This document shows, piece by piece, positions 24,501-39,500 of a stretch of DNA of 64,000 nucleotides. The notes beneath the pieces are model-generated. The model made no database searches. It saw nothing but the letters and a program-made list of their open reading frames with translations, and was not told where the DNA came from. The stretch is from contig WBMZ01000166.1 in the NCBI GenBank assembly GCA_013400975.1, forward strand, positions 1 to 64,000. Reading direction: 5' to 3'. Position numbers and translations under genes: made by a program. Every line of letters begins with the position of its first letter. Positions within the stretch are counted from its first letter, which is position 1. The DNA is from Atrichornis clamosus. Lineage: Eukaryota > Chordata > Aves > Passeriformes > Menuridae.

Positions 24501-27500
24501 CATTCCATAATCAAATTCCATAAGTGTGTGTGCAGACCAGGACAATCTGACTTCACCTCCCTTTTTCAACTGGGCAATTACCAGACACTATGACCAGCTG
24601 CACCACTGAGTGGGCTTTGAGGCCTTCACAGGGAGTTGCCAAGTCATGATTTCGTGTTCTGCATCACTGCATTGTATTCAAAGAATGTTCATTTCTGATC
24701 AACAGATGGCTTTCCTTGATTTGCTCGTTCCAGAATGAGGCTTTTTGATAGTGGCATCCCAAAAATTAAAACCAGATTTTCCTTATAGGAGGAGGACTAC
24801 AGGAGGACTGGAACCCTCCATCAGCAGCAGGGAAAGTGACCTTAAGGCACCCAACAGAGATGACTAAAGAGGGCTTTACTTTTTGGCTAACATCTTATAA
24901 TGGATAATGCCCTAAGTACTTAGAGCACACATAAAAAGCCATAGTGACCACCTCTAAGCTTGAAATACACACTTGTCTCATTTTGAATGAAAAAATAAAC
25001 AACCTGGAGGGAAGTAACGAGCATCACAACACCCACCACATGCATTCCCAGCTATGTATTGCTGCTGGCTGGTTTAGAGGTGTTTGCCACGTACCGAGCT
25101 GTGCCCACAGTGGGTTGTAGGGGTGAGTTTTGGCCAGCATGTCCACACTCTGGGAAGAATGCTTCTCCAGGAAGATTCGTATGGGTGGCTGGCCATTAGG
25201 CATGACAGTGGGGACCCAGGCCAGGTGGTTAGTCAGCACTGCAGTCAGCAAAGCTGGTAAGAACCTGAAAGCAAAATGTTCAACACAGTTTTTTTTCCAG
25301 GTACACACTCAGGATGTTAAACTGACAGCAGCTCTACAGTCTATATGGATCGAGGAGTGCAGAAACAGCCTGACAAAGTAAGCAGAGATCACCCCTTCAG
25401 TCTTGGTTCTCTGGGGAGAGAAGGGTGGCTGGACTCTCCCTCCCACCCTTGCAAAGTTCTTTTATAGAAGACTTATTTAAAGTAAAATGCAATGTTTTAA
25501 CTTTGTGGCATCTCAGTTCCTCTGTTTGGCAACAATTATGAGACTTCCTATTTTGCAAGTTTTATGTTGTAAAACATCTCCAAACCAACTCATTTTGTTC
25601 ACTCTAAGAAAGCAGTGGCACTGTGAGGCCTCTGTACTCCAAGATCCCAAACCCTTAAGATCTGTGACTACGGATGAGAAGGAAGGCTATCGTTACCAAA
25701 CCTGTAGAATAGCTGGGTGCTGTGTTCTTTCACCTAACTATTGGGCAATTTCAGCACATATGGCTGCTCCTTTTCCAAAATAACTCCCCTGCAAAGTTCT
25801 GCAGCTCAGCCAGAGGAGCTGTGTCCTTAGGCTGGCAAAACAGTTTTCACTAGCTAAGCAATTAAGGCAAAAAACCTTTCCTGAAAAATGTTAACTCTCT
25901 GATTTATTTCAATGATAGGGCATGGTTTCTGCTCCGTGGAGGGAAGACTTTCCTTCCCAGACAGTTTTCCTGGCAGGAGCACGGCCCAGGAGCCTCCACA
26001 CACCGACAGATGGTGCTGGTGGCCACAACAGCTCGGGTGTGGGGAGGAAAAGAGTCAAATGCCTCAAAATAGTGTTATTTGAATAATTTACAAGCATCAG
26101 GAACACTATAGCTTCCATGTAGCCATTTCCTCACTGAAGACAACCAAAGGAGGAGAGAAGATTTAAAGCTAGATTGGAAAGGATACAGGGCTTAATTTTC
26201 CTTTGGTTCCATCACTTGAAATGCTATTATATTTAAAATAAAGAAAACAGACCCAAATAAATGGCTATTTAAATGTAACCAAGATATACAGGGCTCAGAA
26301 TGGCAAGGACCAAAGGGGATAATCCCAGAAAAAAGCTTCCACTGAAGGGGGAACTGATTGAAAGAAAATACATTTGAACCCTCACAACTCCCTGTGGTTT
26401 CTCCCACTGCACTGGGGCAGGAGCAGGTGGACCACACTGACCACGGTCACCTTCCCATCTTTGGAGAGAAGAGATGACAAAGGTGGTGGCAGAGCTGGAG
26501 GATGGGAGCAGCAGCCCCTTCTCAGTGCCCTGGAGCAAACAACTGGTCTGCCAGTGCCATTCCCACCCAAACTACGTGTTTGTGCTCATTTCAGGACTTC
26601 AGTGGAGCCAAACCCTGTAAAAATTCCCCCTACTCATACCCGGGGGAAAGGGGATGAAGTGTTGACAAAAGAGTGAATGTATCAGATTCTCCCCAGTTTA
26701 TCAGGAACTTTCTTTCTCAGTTTTCAGCACTTGCTCAGGGCTGGGGCCTGAGGCCAGAGAGGTGAGTGAGCACTAATGAGCACACCAGTTCTTTAGTGGC
26801 ATTTTACAATGATTTAAGGTTTGAGAGCAATTTGTGGTCAGACAGTATTACAGACATGGCTTTTCCTGAATGTCTAACCCTGCTCATCATATGATAACTG
26901 ATTCTGCAAGGTAGGTTAATGCATTTTGTAAGGTATGTTCAACCCCTTCCAGACATCCACACCCATCACGCGCTTCCCATGGACATGTTTCAGATGTTCA
27001 GCCTCTACTAAGTTTTAGAGGATTGTGGGGAAGCAGGAATTTAATGAGGTATTTTCTTATTTCTTTTAAAAAGAAGGTATTTATGGATGGTCTTCCGATT
27101 ACCAGGATTTTAAAAACTGAGTTGAAAATTGGTTTGAAATAAAAAGGCACAATCACATATGAAATTTAGAAACTAAAATCCACCATACTGGTTTTTAGAA
27201 GCATTTTCCATCAAGAAGGTGAACTCCTTCATGAAGCGATGGCAAAGCTGGTTCTTCTCCGGTGTCCCTGACATCATGGTGAGCCAGACAGGCTCCCCAA
27301 TCCGTGGCATCGTGTAGAGATTGCAAATAGTTGTTCTAGAAAACAAAACCAAAAAGTCCAGGAGGTTAAACAAAAAGAAAATGAAAGGCAGAAATCCCAA
27401 CCTAAAGAGTTCCGTGCAACGTTTAGTTCCAGCTGTCATTTCTATCAGAAACAAAATTTCTCTCATCAACCATTATCCAAACCATGTTGTTCATTAAATA

Positions 27501-30500
27501 GTATGAATTCACCCTTCACCTCGGAGAGCTGAACCTCACAGGTTCCTCCTGCATCCACCTGAACTGATCCTGAACACAGCAACATTCCCTGTCACAATTC
27601 TAGAGCTGCCCTGCTCTGAATGCAGAAAGAATGGATGATTTCTTCTTGCTGTTATCTCCCTGCTTGTTCTCTATTTCATTTAAAACAAACTTCTGCTTTA
27701 TTTATGACTAGGACAAGATTATCTGTATCTGACTTATAAAAATACCTTAACTTCCTCCTTGCTTTAAAAACGTGGTGTATCTCCAGACCAAACCTACCCA
27801 AGTGTGGATGTGTAGAGCAGGGAACCAGCTCACATCTTTAGCTTTAAGTAGAGGGTATGAGAGTCAAAGTCACCCCATGGCTGTACCTATTACACACTCA
27901 CCCATATCCTTTTTGACTTTACAGAGGACAGTAAATGTATGACTAAAAATTTGGTTTTGCAGTAAAATACCAGATTAAACCCCCTCAGATTACTGTTAAA
28001 CTCCCCTAAAATATAAACAAATTACAGTTTAGTTTTAAGTAAAAAGCCTGCATTATGACACTATAGGAACCTGTGTTTTTAACACAGTAAAAATATAAGC
28101 CTGAAAAAACCCAAAAGGACATGGGAAATGACTGATAAATTCAGGTTTCTCCTCACCTAATGTACTACTTTTTCTAGACAAAGCCTTTTTGTTTTAAAAG
28201 ACAAAGATTTACATTATCCCATTATCCCTAGTACCACCCCTGATTTATAAAGATCTTCTCTGGATATCTCGGCCTCAAAATTTATGGACACTTCCAGAAG
28301 CAAAGCCACGGCTGTGCACGCCAGGCAGGCAAACACACAGGAGCAGCAGCTGCCAGATCTTCCGTGGTTTAATGTTTAAAGTGAAACTCCCAGGAAGTGA
28401 GAGCAGCACGTCAGCAGCAGCAGCACAGCACATCCCGCCCTGGTGCAGGGGCTCCCCGGGGAGGAGGGAGTCACTCCCAGTTACTGGGCAGAGAAGCAGC
28501 TGGGCGCTGACAAGACCCCCAGAGCAGCTCCCCAAAGGGCAGCAAAGGTGACAGAAGTCACCAGGGCTGCTCCAAAAGGAAGGAGGTGAGGGGGCAGTGG
28601 CATTCTCTGCCTTATTTTTTCTACCAGTTTTCATCAAATACAAAATCCATTCTGTGTGCTCACAACAGCCAAAATCAACCCTGTCTTCCTCAAAGGTTAG
28701 ACCTTCAAATCCTCCACTGCCAGAAACATGATGGGAACACCAGAAAAAACTCAGTGGGCTGGAGAGCGGGACAGCTGAGTTACCTTTGCACCCCCCAGCC
28801 CCCAGAGGCTTTGCTGTCTGCTGGGTCACTTTGGAGCAGCCTTGGAGCTGCTCCATGTTATCCTCTGCTGCTGGTCCTGTCCTGGGAGGAAAGCCCAGCC
28901 TGGTGACAAACTTGGGCACAACAGTCCTGCCAGGCTGGACACGAGTGGGGCACAGAGCCAGGGACACTGCACTGCCTCGGCAGGACCAGAGGGTCTCCAG
29001 CAGCACAGCAGTCTCGGGGCACTGGGATTTCATTCCTCTGCAGGAGCAAGCTGGGACTAGGGCGGGATTATTAATGGAAAGAAAGCTTTCCGTTCACAGC
29101 CCATTAACTGGAGTGGATGTTAAAGATGCCCAAAAAAAGAAGAAACTTCAAGTCCAGGGACCTCAAAGCTCAAAGAGTTTCAAGGCTCAAAACAAATATG
29201 AAAACTTACATCGCCCTAAACACAGCTGACCTGAGAAGCTGAAGATAAACAGCACAACTTAACGTAAAATACAGCTTATTTCTCCTTCCTATGCAAACTA
29301 ACCCAAGCCAAGCCTCTTGCAGCTCGACTGTTTTGAAAAAAGAAACTACTTCTATACTAAAACCAACATATTGAAATATTTGTTTTCGTTGAAAAGATAG
29401 CCCGAGTCTTGTGATTCGTTATTTACTATTCTGGTAACCCTGGCTGCATCTGCAGCTGATAGTGTTTCCTCCGAGCCAGATCAGATTGCCCTGGCCTGTG
29501 GCCAGCAGGCATGTGACTGCAGTGCAGGGAACCCTCCATGCCAGCGCAGGCAGCAATGGCACAGAGACCAAGGGCAAGGATTAACTGCTTCCCAGCTCTG
29601 CAAACACCCAGGGAAGCGCTCTCCTGCCAGTTAGCGAAGGGCAAAAATGAAAACAAAACAAAAAGCCAACACCAAGAAACCCTCCTCAAGCACCGCAGGG
29701 AAGTTAACTGGATTTAAAAAATAACAACCATTAAAAACCCCGTTGGCCCCTCTCCTCTCGGCCATCTGCAGCAGTACCCCCTCCTCTCTCTCCCTCCCTC
29801 CCCCCACGCACACCAGCGTGCAAGGGAAAGCTCAGTTAATGAGAGACTCTGCTCTTTTGAGGGTTCCAGTACATTTAAATTGGTTTATATTTGGAAACGC
29901 CTCTGGGAGGCTGAACTCCAGCCTGGAACTTCCAGGCACCTTCGGCCCCAGCAATGCAGCATCGGGCACAGGGGCCAGAGGAGCCCCTCAGGAAACACCT
30001 TCACATCTCACAGGCCTCGAGAGACAACAAAGCCCAGCCGGCCCAAGCACAAGAGAAGCCCTGAGCAAACCCCTCCCCAATCCCCCTGGGGTCTGCCTGC
30101 CCACAGGCACAGATGGCACCAAGGAGAACAGCCCTGCTCCCACAGACACCACTGCACAGCTGCTCCCTGCTTCACCCTCATCCACATACACCCCAAACCA
30201 CCCCGGCCTTTGGCCTGAATTTTAGTACCAGTCCGAGACATCTTTCCCTGGTGCTTTACAAACCAAATGAGCCAGACAGCTCCTCATGGATGAGAGCATC
30301 CTGCTGCAGGCCCCTTCTTCCCCATGGGAAACACACTGACCCTCAGCACTGTACCCCCAGAGCTGCTCTGCTGTTTAGGAGCTGCAACATAATGGCAAAG
30401 AAAAAAAAAAAATCAGTGATTTATAAAGCTTAATTCACATGCATCTGCTCCCTATCCTCATTCCTTTCTTCCAAAGATTATTTTTCCTTAAAAAAGAACA

Positions 30501-33500
30501 AGAAAACAAAGGCAATCCCCACTGCAGGGAACGCAGGAGCAGGGCTCCCCCACGACTCAGTGCCCATGCTGGCACCACCGAGCACAACGCACCAGTCAGT
30601 TCACAGCAGCATAAGCTGCTTAAAAATTACTGGCAGAAAATAGGATCAAATCTGTCTGCCAGAGAGCAGAGAGGTGTTTCCCCGGGTCCTGCGATCAGCG
30701 TTTCCTTGCCAGGCTGCGTTTGTGCCACACAGGTATTAGTCAGATGCATAATCTGTGTTATCAATGTGCTGTGTTGGCCTCGGGGACCGGGGGAGCCGAA
30801 ATGTTTATGCAAGTACAGTAGCTTATTTCATAAGTCATGTGTCTGCACAGCTGACATCCACTGAGAGTTCTAAGCCTCTAAGTCAAGTGTTAATAGCTAA
30901 ACCCATCAGTGCTTTAGAAAATTAAAAATTGCTGTAAAGTGACTAACGATGCAAGGGTAGGCCTGGAGCTGGGCACCAAATCGATGGCAAATTTATCAAC
31001 AGCCTCCATTTGCAGAAGCAGCCTGGGCCTTCCACAGAAGGCAGCTTTGTTTTTCCCTGGATGAGAGAAAAAGAGCAAAGGAAGGCTCTGTTTTGCTGTC
31101 TTCTGTTCTCCCCCTCCATCCTCCAGTACCAGCAGGTAAATGCCCACTGACACAGCTCCCTCTTTGCAGGTAGTGAGGTGACCTACAGCCACAGCCCTTT
31201 CCCTGCAGAGGGGGACTCTGGGGTGGCAGAGGCTCCCTGATCAGCATGGCAGCACATCCCCCATGCCCACTGATCTGAGGTTATTCTGACCAGAGGACTG
31301 CATATCAGCTACTCTGGAGCACCTCTGAAAATCTGTGGGATTTAAAGAAAACAAACAAAAAAACCATCCTCTGTAAAACCAACCAGAGTGCAATGAGTTA
31401 AACCAGCATGGGATTACATTTTAGAATCACCAACCCACTGAAGTCAGCACCCTTCTTCCCTCCAGCACAATTTGCTAAGAGGGCAGGAATCAACACAAGT
31501 CTCAGGTTCACCAAAGGACTCAGCTCCTGACTTCCCCGTGACTTCAGTGGGAAAGCAGACGCCTAAAGAGATAATAGTGTCCTAAATGGGTTTGCTGAAC
31601 CTGTGCCAAAGCATCTTTGCATCCAGCCTCTAGAGGTATTTAAACATACCTCTCTCTTCTTACCAGACACATCCTGCATTGCTCTGAAAAGAAAGGGGGT
31701 CTTGCATGTCACAGAAATGAGGATGACACATGTCACAGGGGCACAGAGACCCTGCCCAGGCTGAGGGCACCAGCTGTTGCCCACCTCTGAATGCAATTCC
31801 TTTAAAAAACCCAAAAAACCCCAGAACTGCCAAAGGCTGCTGCCCCAGGAAATTCATTTCTCTGAAATTAAACTGGATTTAATTTACTTCATTACACTAT
31901 TAAAGAGTAATATTTATATCACCATGGAAACCTCTGCATAAAACTGGTGGTTGGACACATGCTCCCAGTGCTGGTTATGCAATGGCTGTGTCATGGGAAT
32001 GATCCCAGCTCCTGGTGTGCAGTGAGTGCCAATCTGTCTGTGTCCGGTGGGACAGAGCTTTCCTCCTCAGCCTGACCACAGCAGCCTTGCTCATCCCATC
32101 CCAGCTCAGCATGCCGAGCTTCCCTCCAGGAGGAAAAGCCAGCACAGGGGATTTGGCCTGTGTTTTCAGGCTTATTTTTCCTACTTTTGACTTGGGATAG
32201 GCGCCCCTCCCCAGCCCTCTGGAACTGTTTAACTTGGAAGGACAAAGGAGAACGGGCAAAGTCCACTGAACGTATCTTGAAGGGGAATGTTTTGGGGGGA
32301 AGATTTGGGAAAACAGCTGGGGAGGTGGCATTGACAGAGGGTGGGAAGGCAGAGAAAAGGCTCAGGGAGAGACCGGGGAGGAGAGGCAGCGCAGAGCCGC
32401 AGGAGTGCAGGAACCACCGTGGCTGCTCCGAGTTGCTGAACTCGTCTCAGGCCCCTGGGCAGGATCAGCAGCTCCCAGCAGTCACGAGCTCCCTCTGCTC
32501 CCTCTCTTGGCACAGCTTATCCCATCCACCTCTCACCGCAGGCCCACGTGCTCCCTCTTCCCTGCCTCCTGTCCCCTACAGGATATATCCCCTGCCCTTC
32601 CTTGTGACTGCCTGGAGGTGAGCTTCTAAAAAAATTAAAAATATACTGTGCCTCCATCCTGCAGCACCACCTAATCCATGGCATTCAGGTAGGAAGTGGA
32701 ACTGTAGAAAAATAAGTGAGTCCTCAGGATCTTTCACTGTTCAGTAAAATACATCCTGATGTCAGGATTTTCTTTTTATAACATCAGAGCACTGTCTTCA
32801 ATAATGTCTTTAAAAAGTAGCTCTACAGTGGTTGTAAAAGGAAGCACCCTGCCACTCCCATCTGAGAGGAGATGAATCACTCGAAACAGACGGATTTCAT
32901 CTTAATTCCCTCCCCATGACTTCAACTATGGAAAGAAAATACAGCTAAATGCCAGGGATGTGCTTATCTGTGTTACTTTGTATATTAACTGTTGAACAGA
33001 GAGGCTCTGCAGGTACTGATAGCCAGAGATTACAGCACAGCATTTTACTGTGGGAAAAGACAGCTCTCCTTCTTCCTAGCTGGTTATCTGAAAGGCCTTT
33101 AGAGCACCGTTTAGAGAGGGGTGAGCTCTGCTCACACATCAGGAAAATACACACTAGAGGAGGATTTCCCTAACATGGCTTTGCAATGCTTTTCCGCCCT
33201 CTGAATGGGCCACAAAAGACAATTTAAAACATCACTGGGAGCTCATTACCACTGAAAGCACAGAAAACCTTGAACATCTTGTGTCCTGTTCACACCAGGC
33301 CCCAACGGATACACAAACTTGGCAAAACCTAAAAACACAGACACATTAGAATGGCTTGGCATCACCAACCCTTTGCTGTACTTGCTTTTGCAGAAGACTT
33401 TAGACATTTTCAGTTCCTTATCCTGCACTAAGAAGATCCTTCTAAAACAGACTCGAGCGCTCTTGAAGAAAGAGACAGAAAAGGCAGGAGACACGGGGCT

Positions 33501-36500
33501 CACCTGAACTCGTTAAGGGCATCCACAATTCTGTTATATGCCAAACTCCGCTGGCTGGCATCAGCTGATCTCCGGCTCATTTTCATAGCCTTGGAAACAA
33601 TCATTAAACAGGTAAGTAACACAGAGCTAAGAACGGGAAACAAAATCATGTGTTTGGCTTTATCTTTCATTCAACTGGTCATGCAAATAATTTCTTTAAG
33701 TGATAAAATAATGTGTACAAGTGCCAACTTTCCTATCTGAGGGAAGACAGGTGAGGCACATTTGCAGCTTCTGCTTCTCCAGTGCTTTTCACCATTTAAG
33801 GCATAAAAGGGGTCAAAGTTTTAACTGCAGTGATGCAATTCCCACACCCAACAGCAAGTTGTTCCCACTTTTGTAACTAGCAACAGGAGTTAGGAATTCA
33901 TCTGACAGGGCTGGGGGAACATACAGCAGTACAAGTGCAAGAAGCCAAAGCAATTGTGTTTACCTGTTCTATTGCACTCTTCAGTTTGTTCATGTGACTC
34001 TCAAAAAGAGGAAAGTGTGAGAAGAAGAACTCGTTAAATTTGTTATTTTCATCTTCATCTCTTGATAGTGAAAAAATAACTCCAATTGCTATCTTTTTCT
34101 TCCTAACAATTCCTGGGTTTGGACCAGAGCTGTCATCTGACAAGTTAAAGCTTTCATCCATGGACCTTGGAGCATGAAAAAAAGAGAAAGTTAATGTAAT
34201 CCACCACTTAAAAGTTGCATCTTGGTTTCCTGTCTAATTCACTTCTTTAACATTTAACTCCAATAAACACCTTTTGTTTGCATGTGTTGTCAAATCATCA
34301 CCTTTGGAAACATCCACTTTGTGAATTTTTACAACCAACCATTAATTGATCCTGCAATCACAAAAGCTGGAACCAGATTCAAAGTGTTTGTGGGATCAAA
34401 ATGTGGTATTCTAGTTCTCTCCCATCTCTGCCAAAAATTTTTATGTTGAGTAGGATTTTAGGGCTGCTTATCCTCAAAAACACAGCCCACAGATTTACAT
34501 GTTGCTGAAGGCTTTCCAGTTAGTGCAAAACAATGAATGCCATGAAGAAAACAGAGACTAAAAAAGATCAGCCTGACTTACACCTCTGTAAATACCCCAC
34601 GGAAAGCCTCAGCAAGCGCAGATGTACATATGCAAGAGCAGAATCAAGCTGACAACGGTGGAAAATGTATGGGCAGCAAGCAGCATTTCAGTTCCCAGCT
34701 CACCATCGAGGGAAGACCCCGTTCTCCAGGCTGGTTGTCTGGCTGCGCCGCCAACGCCGCTGGTAGCTGCTGGCACAGCTTTTGTTAAACGAGGAGCCCG
34801 GAGATGGAAACGGAGTGATGAGCAGACTGCTAAGAGATGCTGCAAGAACAAGAGGAATACATAAAAATCTCTCCAGCAGAAAGAGCATTTGCAAAATAAC
34901 ACCAGCAACTAAACGAAAGCCCCTCAAGATATTATGGTGTTGCTTCTCGAGTGCCTTCTCTTTTGCTTATCTATGTTTCTTATCTAAAATTAACCAGTCT
35001 ATAATGACATTAACAAGCCATACAAGCACTACAAGGGTGGGACAGTCCTGCAGCTTTACATAATAAGCAATGCACAGGCTGCACCTTGCTCAGCAACCTG
35101 AGTATCGGGAAATAAATTCTTCGTGGAAAGGAGTACTGTTGATCACATCCTTTAACAGCCTTTCCAGTCGTAGCCCAAGTGTCCAACACCCTTAATCTGG
35201 GGGGAGGAAAGGGGTGTTGTGGAGGTGAATTCATGTTTTAACATTACCATCACAGGGTCACAGAATTATTTGGGTTGGAAGAGACCTAAAAGCTCATCTC
35301 GTTTCACTCCCTGCCATGGGCAGGGACACCTTCCACCACACCAGGCTGCTCCAAGCCCCATCCAACCTGGCCTCCTGGATTTGGAAAGGAGACGACAGCA
35401 AGTGTTGCTTAGAAATGCTGCAAGCTCATTTCAATATTTAATCTGCCTTGCTCATTTGCAGCTTGTTTTAATAAAAGGCAGTGCTGTCAGGTTACCTGTG
35501 AGGTGCCCAGTGCACACCCTCAACACCTGTACGTGCACAGAGAGGTGTCACTAATGCCCCACAGAACAAACCAGAGCAATCCCATTTCAGCACCATTTGA
35601 TGATGGGCAGAGATCCCGGTGACAAATATTACTGAATATTTTTAGAGTCTACAGGGTTAACACATGGAACTGCCATTACCAGATCTTGCTATACCGCTGT
35701 CTCTGTCCTCATTCTGCTCCCTCCCAGGCATATCCATAGGGTTGCTATGAACTGTAAAACAAGGAATACCAATTAGCAGGGGAATATACAGTTCCTTTCT
35801 TGTTTGCAGATCTCCATGTAATTAATGAAACAAAAACATGCTCATTAATTCAGATCAACACTGCACAAGGCCATCACCAAGAAAGGCTGCTTAGCTGAAC
35901 AAGCCAAAACACTTATCTGAGAAGCCTGTATGTGTTTTTGTCAAGTCCATACACCTATTTTAGTGCAAACTAAAACTAGTATGCCAGAAAATTTTCAATG
36001 AAATTTTAATGTACCAAGAGGACGTTGGTCATATTTGTAGTACTCAGTATATAGACAAAAACCCACCAAAACTCCAAACACAACTTCATTCATACACCAG
36101 CTTTCTCAGGTATTATGTATGTATTTTTTAAAGAATTTTCAATGCTGTCTTGAAGAAAATAATACTTTTAAGTTGTGAGCAGTGCATTGGTTGTTCAACT
36201 AAGCCATAAGCTGTCCAGATTCACAGTCTGCATGTACACAAGATCACAAATGTCTCAGGCTCAATGGTCTTTAAATGTGATATATTTTACAAATATATGT
36301 GTGAAACAAAGCTACTCAGCCATGGAAATAAGACTCAGCAACTAGAAGCAAGAAATGTCCATTTTGAATTAATCTAGTTTAGCTTTAGTTTTTACAATTT
36401 GGCTGAAACCAGTCCAGATCAAAATAGCTTGACACCATTGTGAAATATTATTTCCAGAAATATGAAATCCATATTTAAATAGATAAGTTTCCAAAACAAA

Positions 36501-39500
36501 ACAACACAAACAATCCCAAAGAGGACTATTAAACGCCTGTTGTCCTCTGGGGATTTAAGGAATGTATGCAGAAAGGTAAGGGAGCAAACCCCACTGTCCA
36601 TTCCGTGTTTTAAAAAAGTATGAGCTCTTATTTCCAGGGCTAAACTACAAATCCACACAGTTTGTCACCCCAGCTAGACTAGCCCACAGCACAGCACACA
36701 GCACACGGCAAACCTGCAAAGAAAGAGGCGCTCCGGATGAGGCGGAGCGGACCTTGCTCTGAGAATGCCCGCCTGGGGCTGCAAAGCTGGGAAAGACCTA
36801 CATGGCAAAACGTAAAATACACATCAGAGAATGAGGTTAGTAAAGCAGAACAGTCCGTAGGGAGGGGGCCAGGGCAGGGAGGAGGTTTGAGCCAACATAA
36901 ATGCAGAGTAACACACGCAGGAGAACAGCTCTGAGGCTTTACCAGAACGCTGATGAGAGGATGAGTCTCACAGTTGGACTATACAGCATTTATAGATTAA
37001 AATAATAGACCCAGCTTTCCCCTGTCTCCCATACAAGGAATGGGTTTCTCAAAAGACCTTTTTTTTATTTTAAGGTTGAAAAATGATGAATTTATGCAGG
37101 CTCAAAGCCTAACTTGACCACAAACAGGAGATTCATCATGGAGTATAATGTTTGTTTTAATATCCACACTGATGGGCTGGCTGGGAACACTGATGCTGAA
37201 GAGAAGGAGGAGGAAGGGGGAGAAGGCAGCAGGAATTCATCTTAGTAGAACCAACAGAAAATTACAGGCTGAAGTAGTTGCTCTGAGAACAGTCAGCACA
37301 TCAGTTGAATGAAATGATCATATAGAAAATAAGTGTTAGGAGTCTCAGCAGTTCATTTTAAAAGCGATACTGGATTGTAGATATACCAAGGAAACAGTCT
37401 ATTAACTGTACACAGAGCCAGGAAAATACACATGAATATTTTTAATGAGTTAATTGCCAGTCCCTCTCCTAAATTTGAAGCTAATGCTCACTCAAGGTTT
37501 TCTGATTGAACGAAACGCGAAGGCTGCACCTCAAAGCTCCCTTCCATTCTCTCAAGCCTTCACTCATTAAAGAGAACACATGACCAGGGCTGCTTTGGTT
37601 TTTTTTTTAACCAGCATATCTAAAAAAAGCACCTAGTAAATAGTTCCCAACCAAAACACATAGACCCTTCTCCTGTCACAGGTGAGTCAGGAGCAGTCTC
37701 TGCTGCTGAGCCTAGTTGTGAAAAATGCTGCAGTTACAGATTAACTCCTCTCCCTGCTTTACCCCGGGTGCCCCTTGTGCTCAAACGGGAACTGTAAACA
37801 AACACAGTCGAAAACTGGTGCAGCTCGATCACAAAGAAAACTTCAGCATCCTCTTCTTGCAGGCAACCTCGTGCTTCTTGCAACACACCCTTGCTCCGAG
37901 GTGCCCACACCTCCTGGGCAGCTCTCGGGGCGGTCACCAGAGTCACCCTCAGAGCTGGACACAGGTGAACAGGTGGCACTGGCTACACCTGAATCACATC
38001 AAGTCTATGCCTAAGAGCTGCATTATCTGAATTGAATTTGCAGTTTAGATCACGCTGGTGATATAGCAAACTTCTGCCAGGCACAAACTACAGCAAACCC
38101 TACCAGTGGAAGTGATCTCCCTCCTAGATCAGGCACCTCACTCACTATGAAAAATCACAACCAAAGCAATATTAAGAAAAATGCCATTTTTTTACCTTTC
38201 ATGGTTTGGTGAATTCAGGAAGCCTTTAAGAGATAGTAGGTTCTTATAACTTTAATTGGCTTCCCTTAAAAATGAACTATTGGGGATATTTTAATGAGGT
38301 ATACAACCAACCTGTGAGCTTGAAAAGCATTTAATCCTATGCTTAGGCACAGTCTTATCGAAGTCAGTGTGAAGGAGAGAAGCAAACACCCCCCAAGAAT
38401 TAGGACTACATTAAATTAGAAACCTAGTTAGGAGTAACACCATCAGCAAATCCATTCCTTACTTCCAACCCTATAAAAGCATATTTTACATACAGCAATA
38501 TCCTGGAAAGCAATTGTGAAAAAAACCCCACCTACAACAGACGTTTGCTTGGGAAGTGGACAATCAAACTGAAGGGAGAGGGAGGACGTGCAGACATGGA
38601 TCAGGCTGCTACACTGGATAACCAACCACTGAAGTCCAGCACCTTTACTATCAGCTCAGCTGTTTCCAACAGGAAAAGTTAAGACCTTCCCCTCTTTGTT
38701 ATCTCATGTTCTTGGAGCCTCCACCCACAGCTCTTCCAGGGAGGCTGAGAACTGAGGATGCCAGATGGTTTCTCAAGACTGCTCAGCTCCCATGGTCAGC
38801 CAGAGGAGAGAGCACAAAGATACTCTGTCTAATCTGATCCAAAGCTCCAGCACAGCTGTGCAAGGTTAAATGAGACACAGAACACGCAGCCACACGTGCT
38901 CAGGTGGGCAGAGTACAGAGCAGAATGAGAATTATTAACGAAAATAAAACCAGGGAACTGAGCCAGGCAGAATGAATCCTGCCTGATCCAAGCTTTACTG
39001 CTCAGGAATTTCTACAGAATGTTATTTTCCAACATTTTCTGTATTTGAACTTAAGTGTATCTAAATATTTCTATTATGTATTTTATATACACATATGCAG
39101 CTGTGTATACTGAATGACTGCTAATTCCCTGAACAGTCCGATTTATTCTCCACCAAACTCCACCAACATAAATTTTCTGTTACATCTTTAGCCTTTTTAT
39201 TTGATTCTATTTAAAGGACTTGCACATTCTAGAATCTATGATTACTCAATTAAAGATATCAGCAAATAAAATCTGTTTGTAATTACCTATATTCCCAAGA
39301 AGTCCATTCATAATTGTACTGTGATCAGGCTTTAATGTATTGCTGTCTTGATTAATGAACTCAAGACTGTCCTGCAACCTATAACAAATATAAAACATAC
39401 AACAAAACCAGTGATTTGCATTTTTTCAGTAGAATAGTGTTAGTTCATTATAGCCTAAATGGAACAGACAAGGTAAGAACACAGGCTTCCACTACAAAAA

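Noticed and set aside
24117..24569. 150-codon minus-strand frame in intron 13
   Set aside because: It has no splice sites that fit FNIP1 phases, no similarity to the family, and an equally long frame on the other strand.
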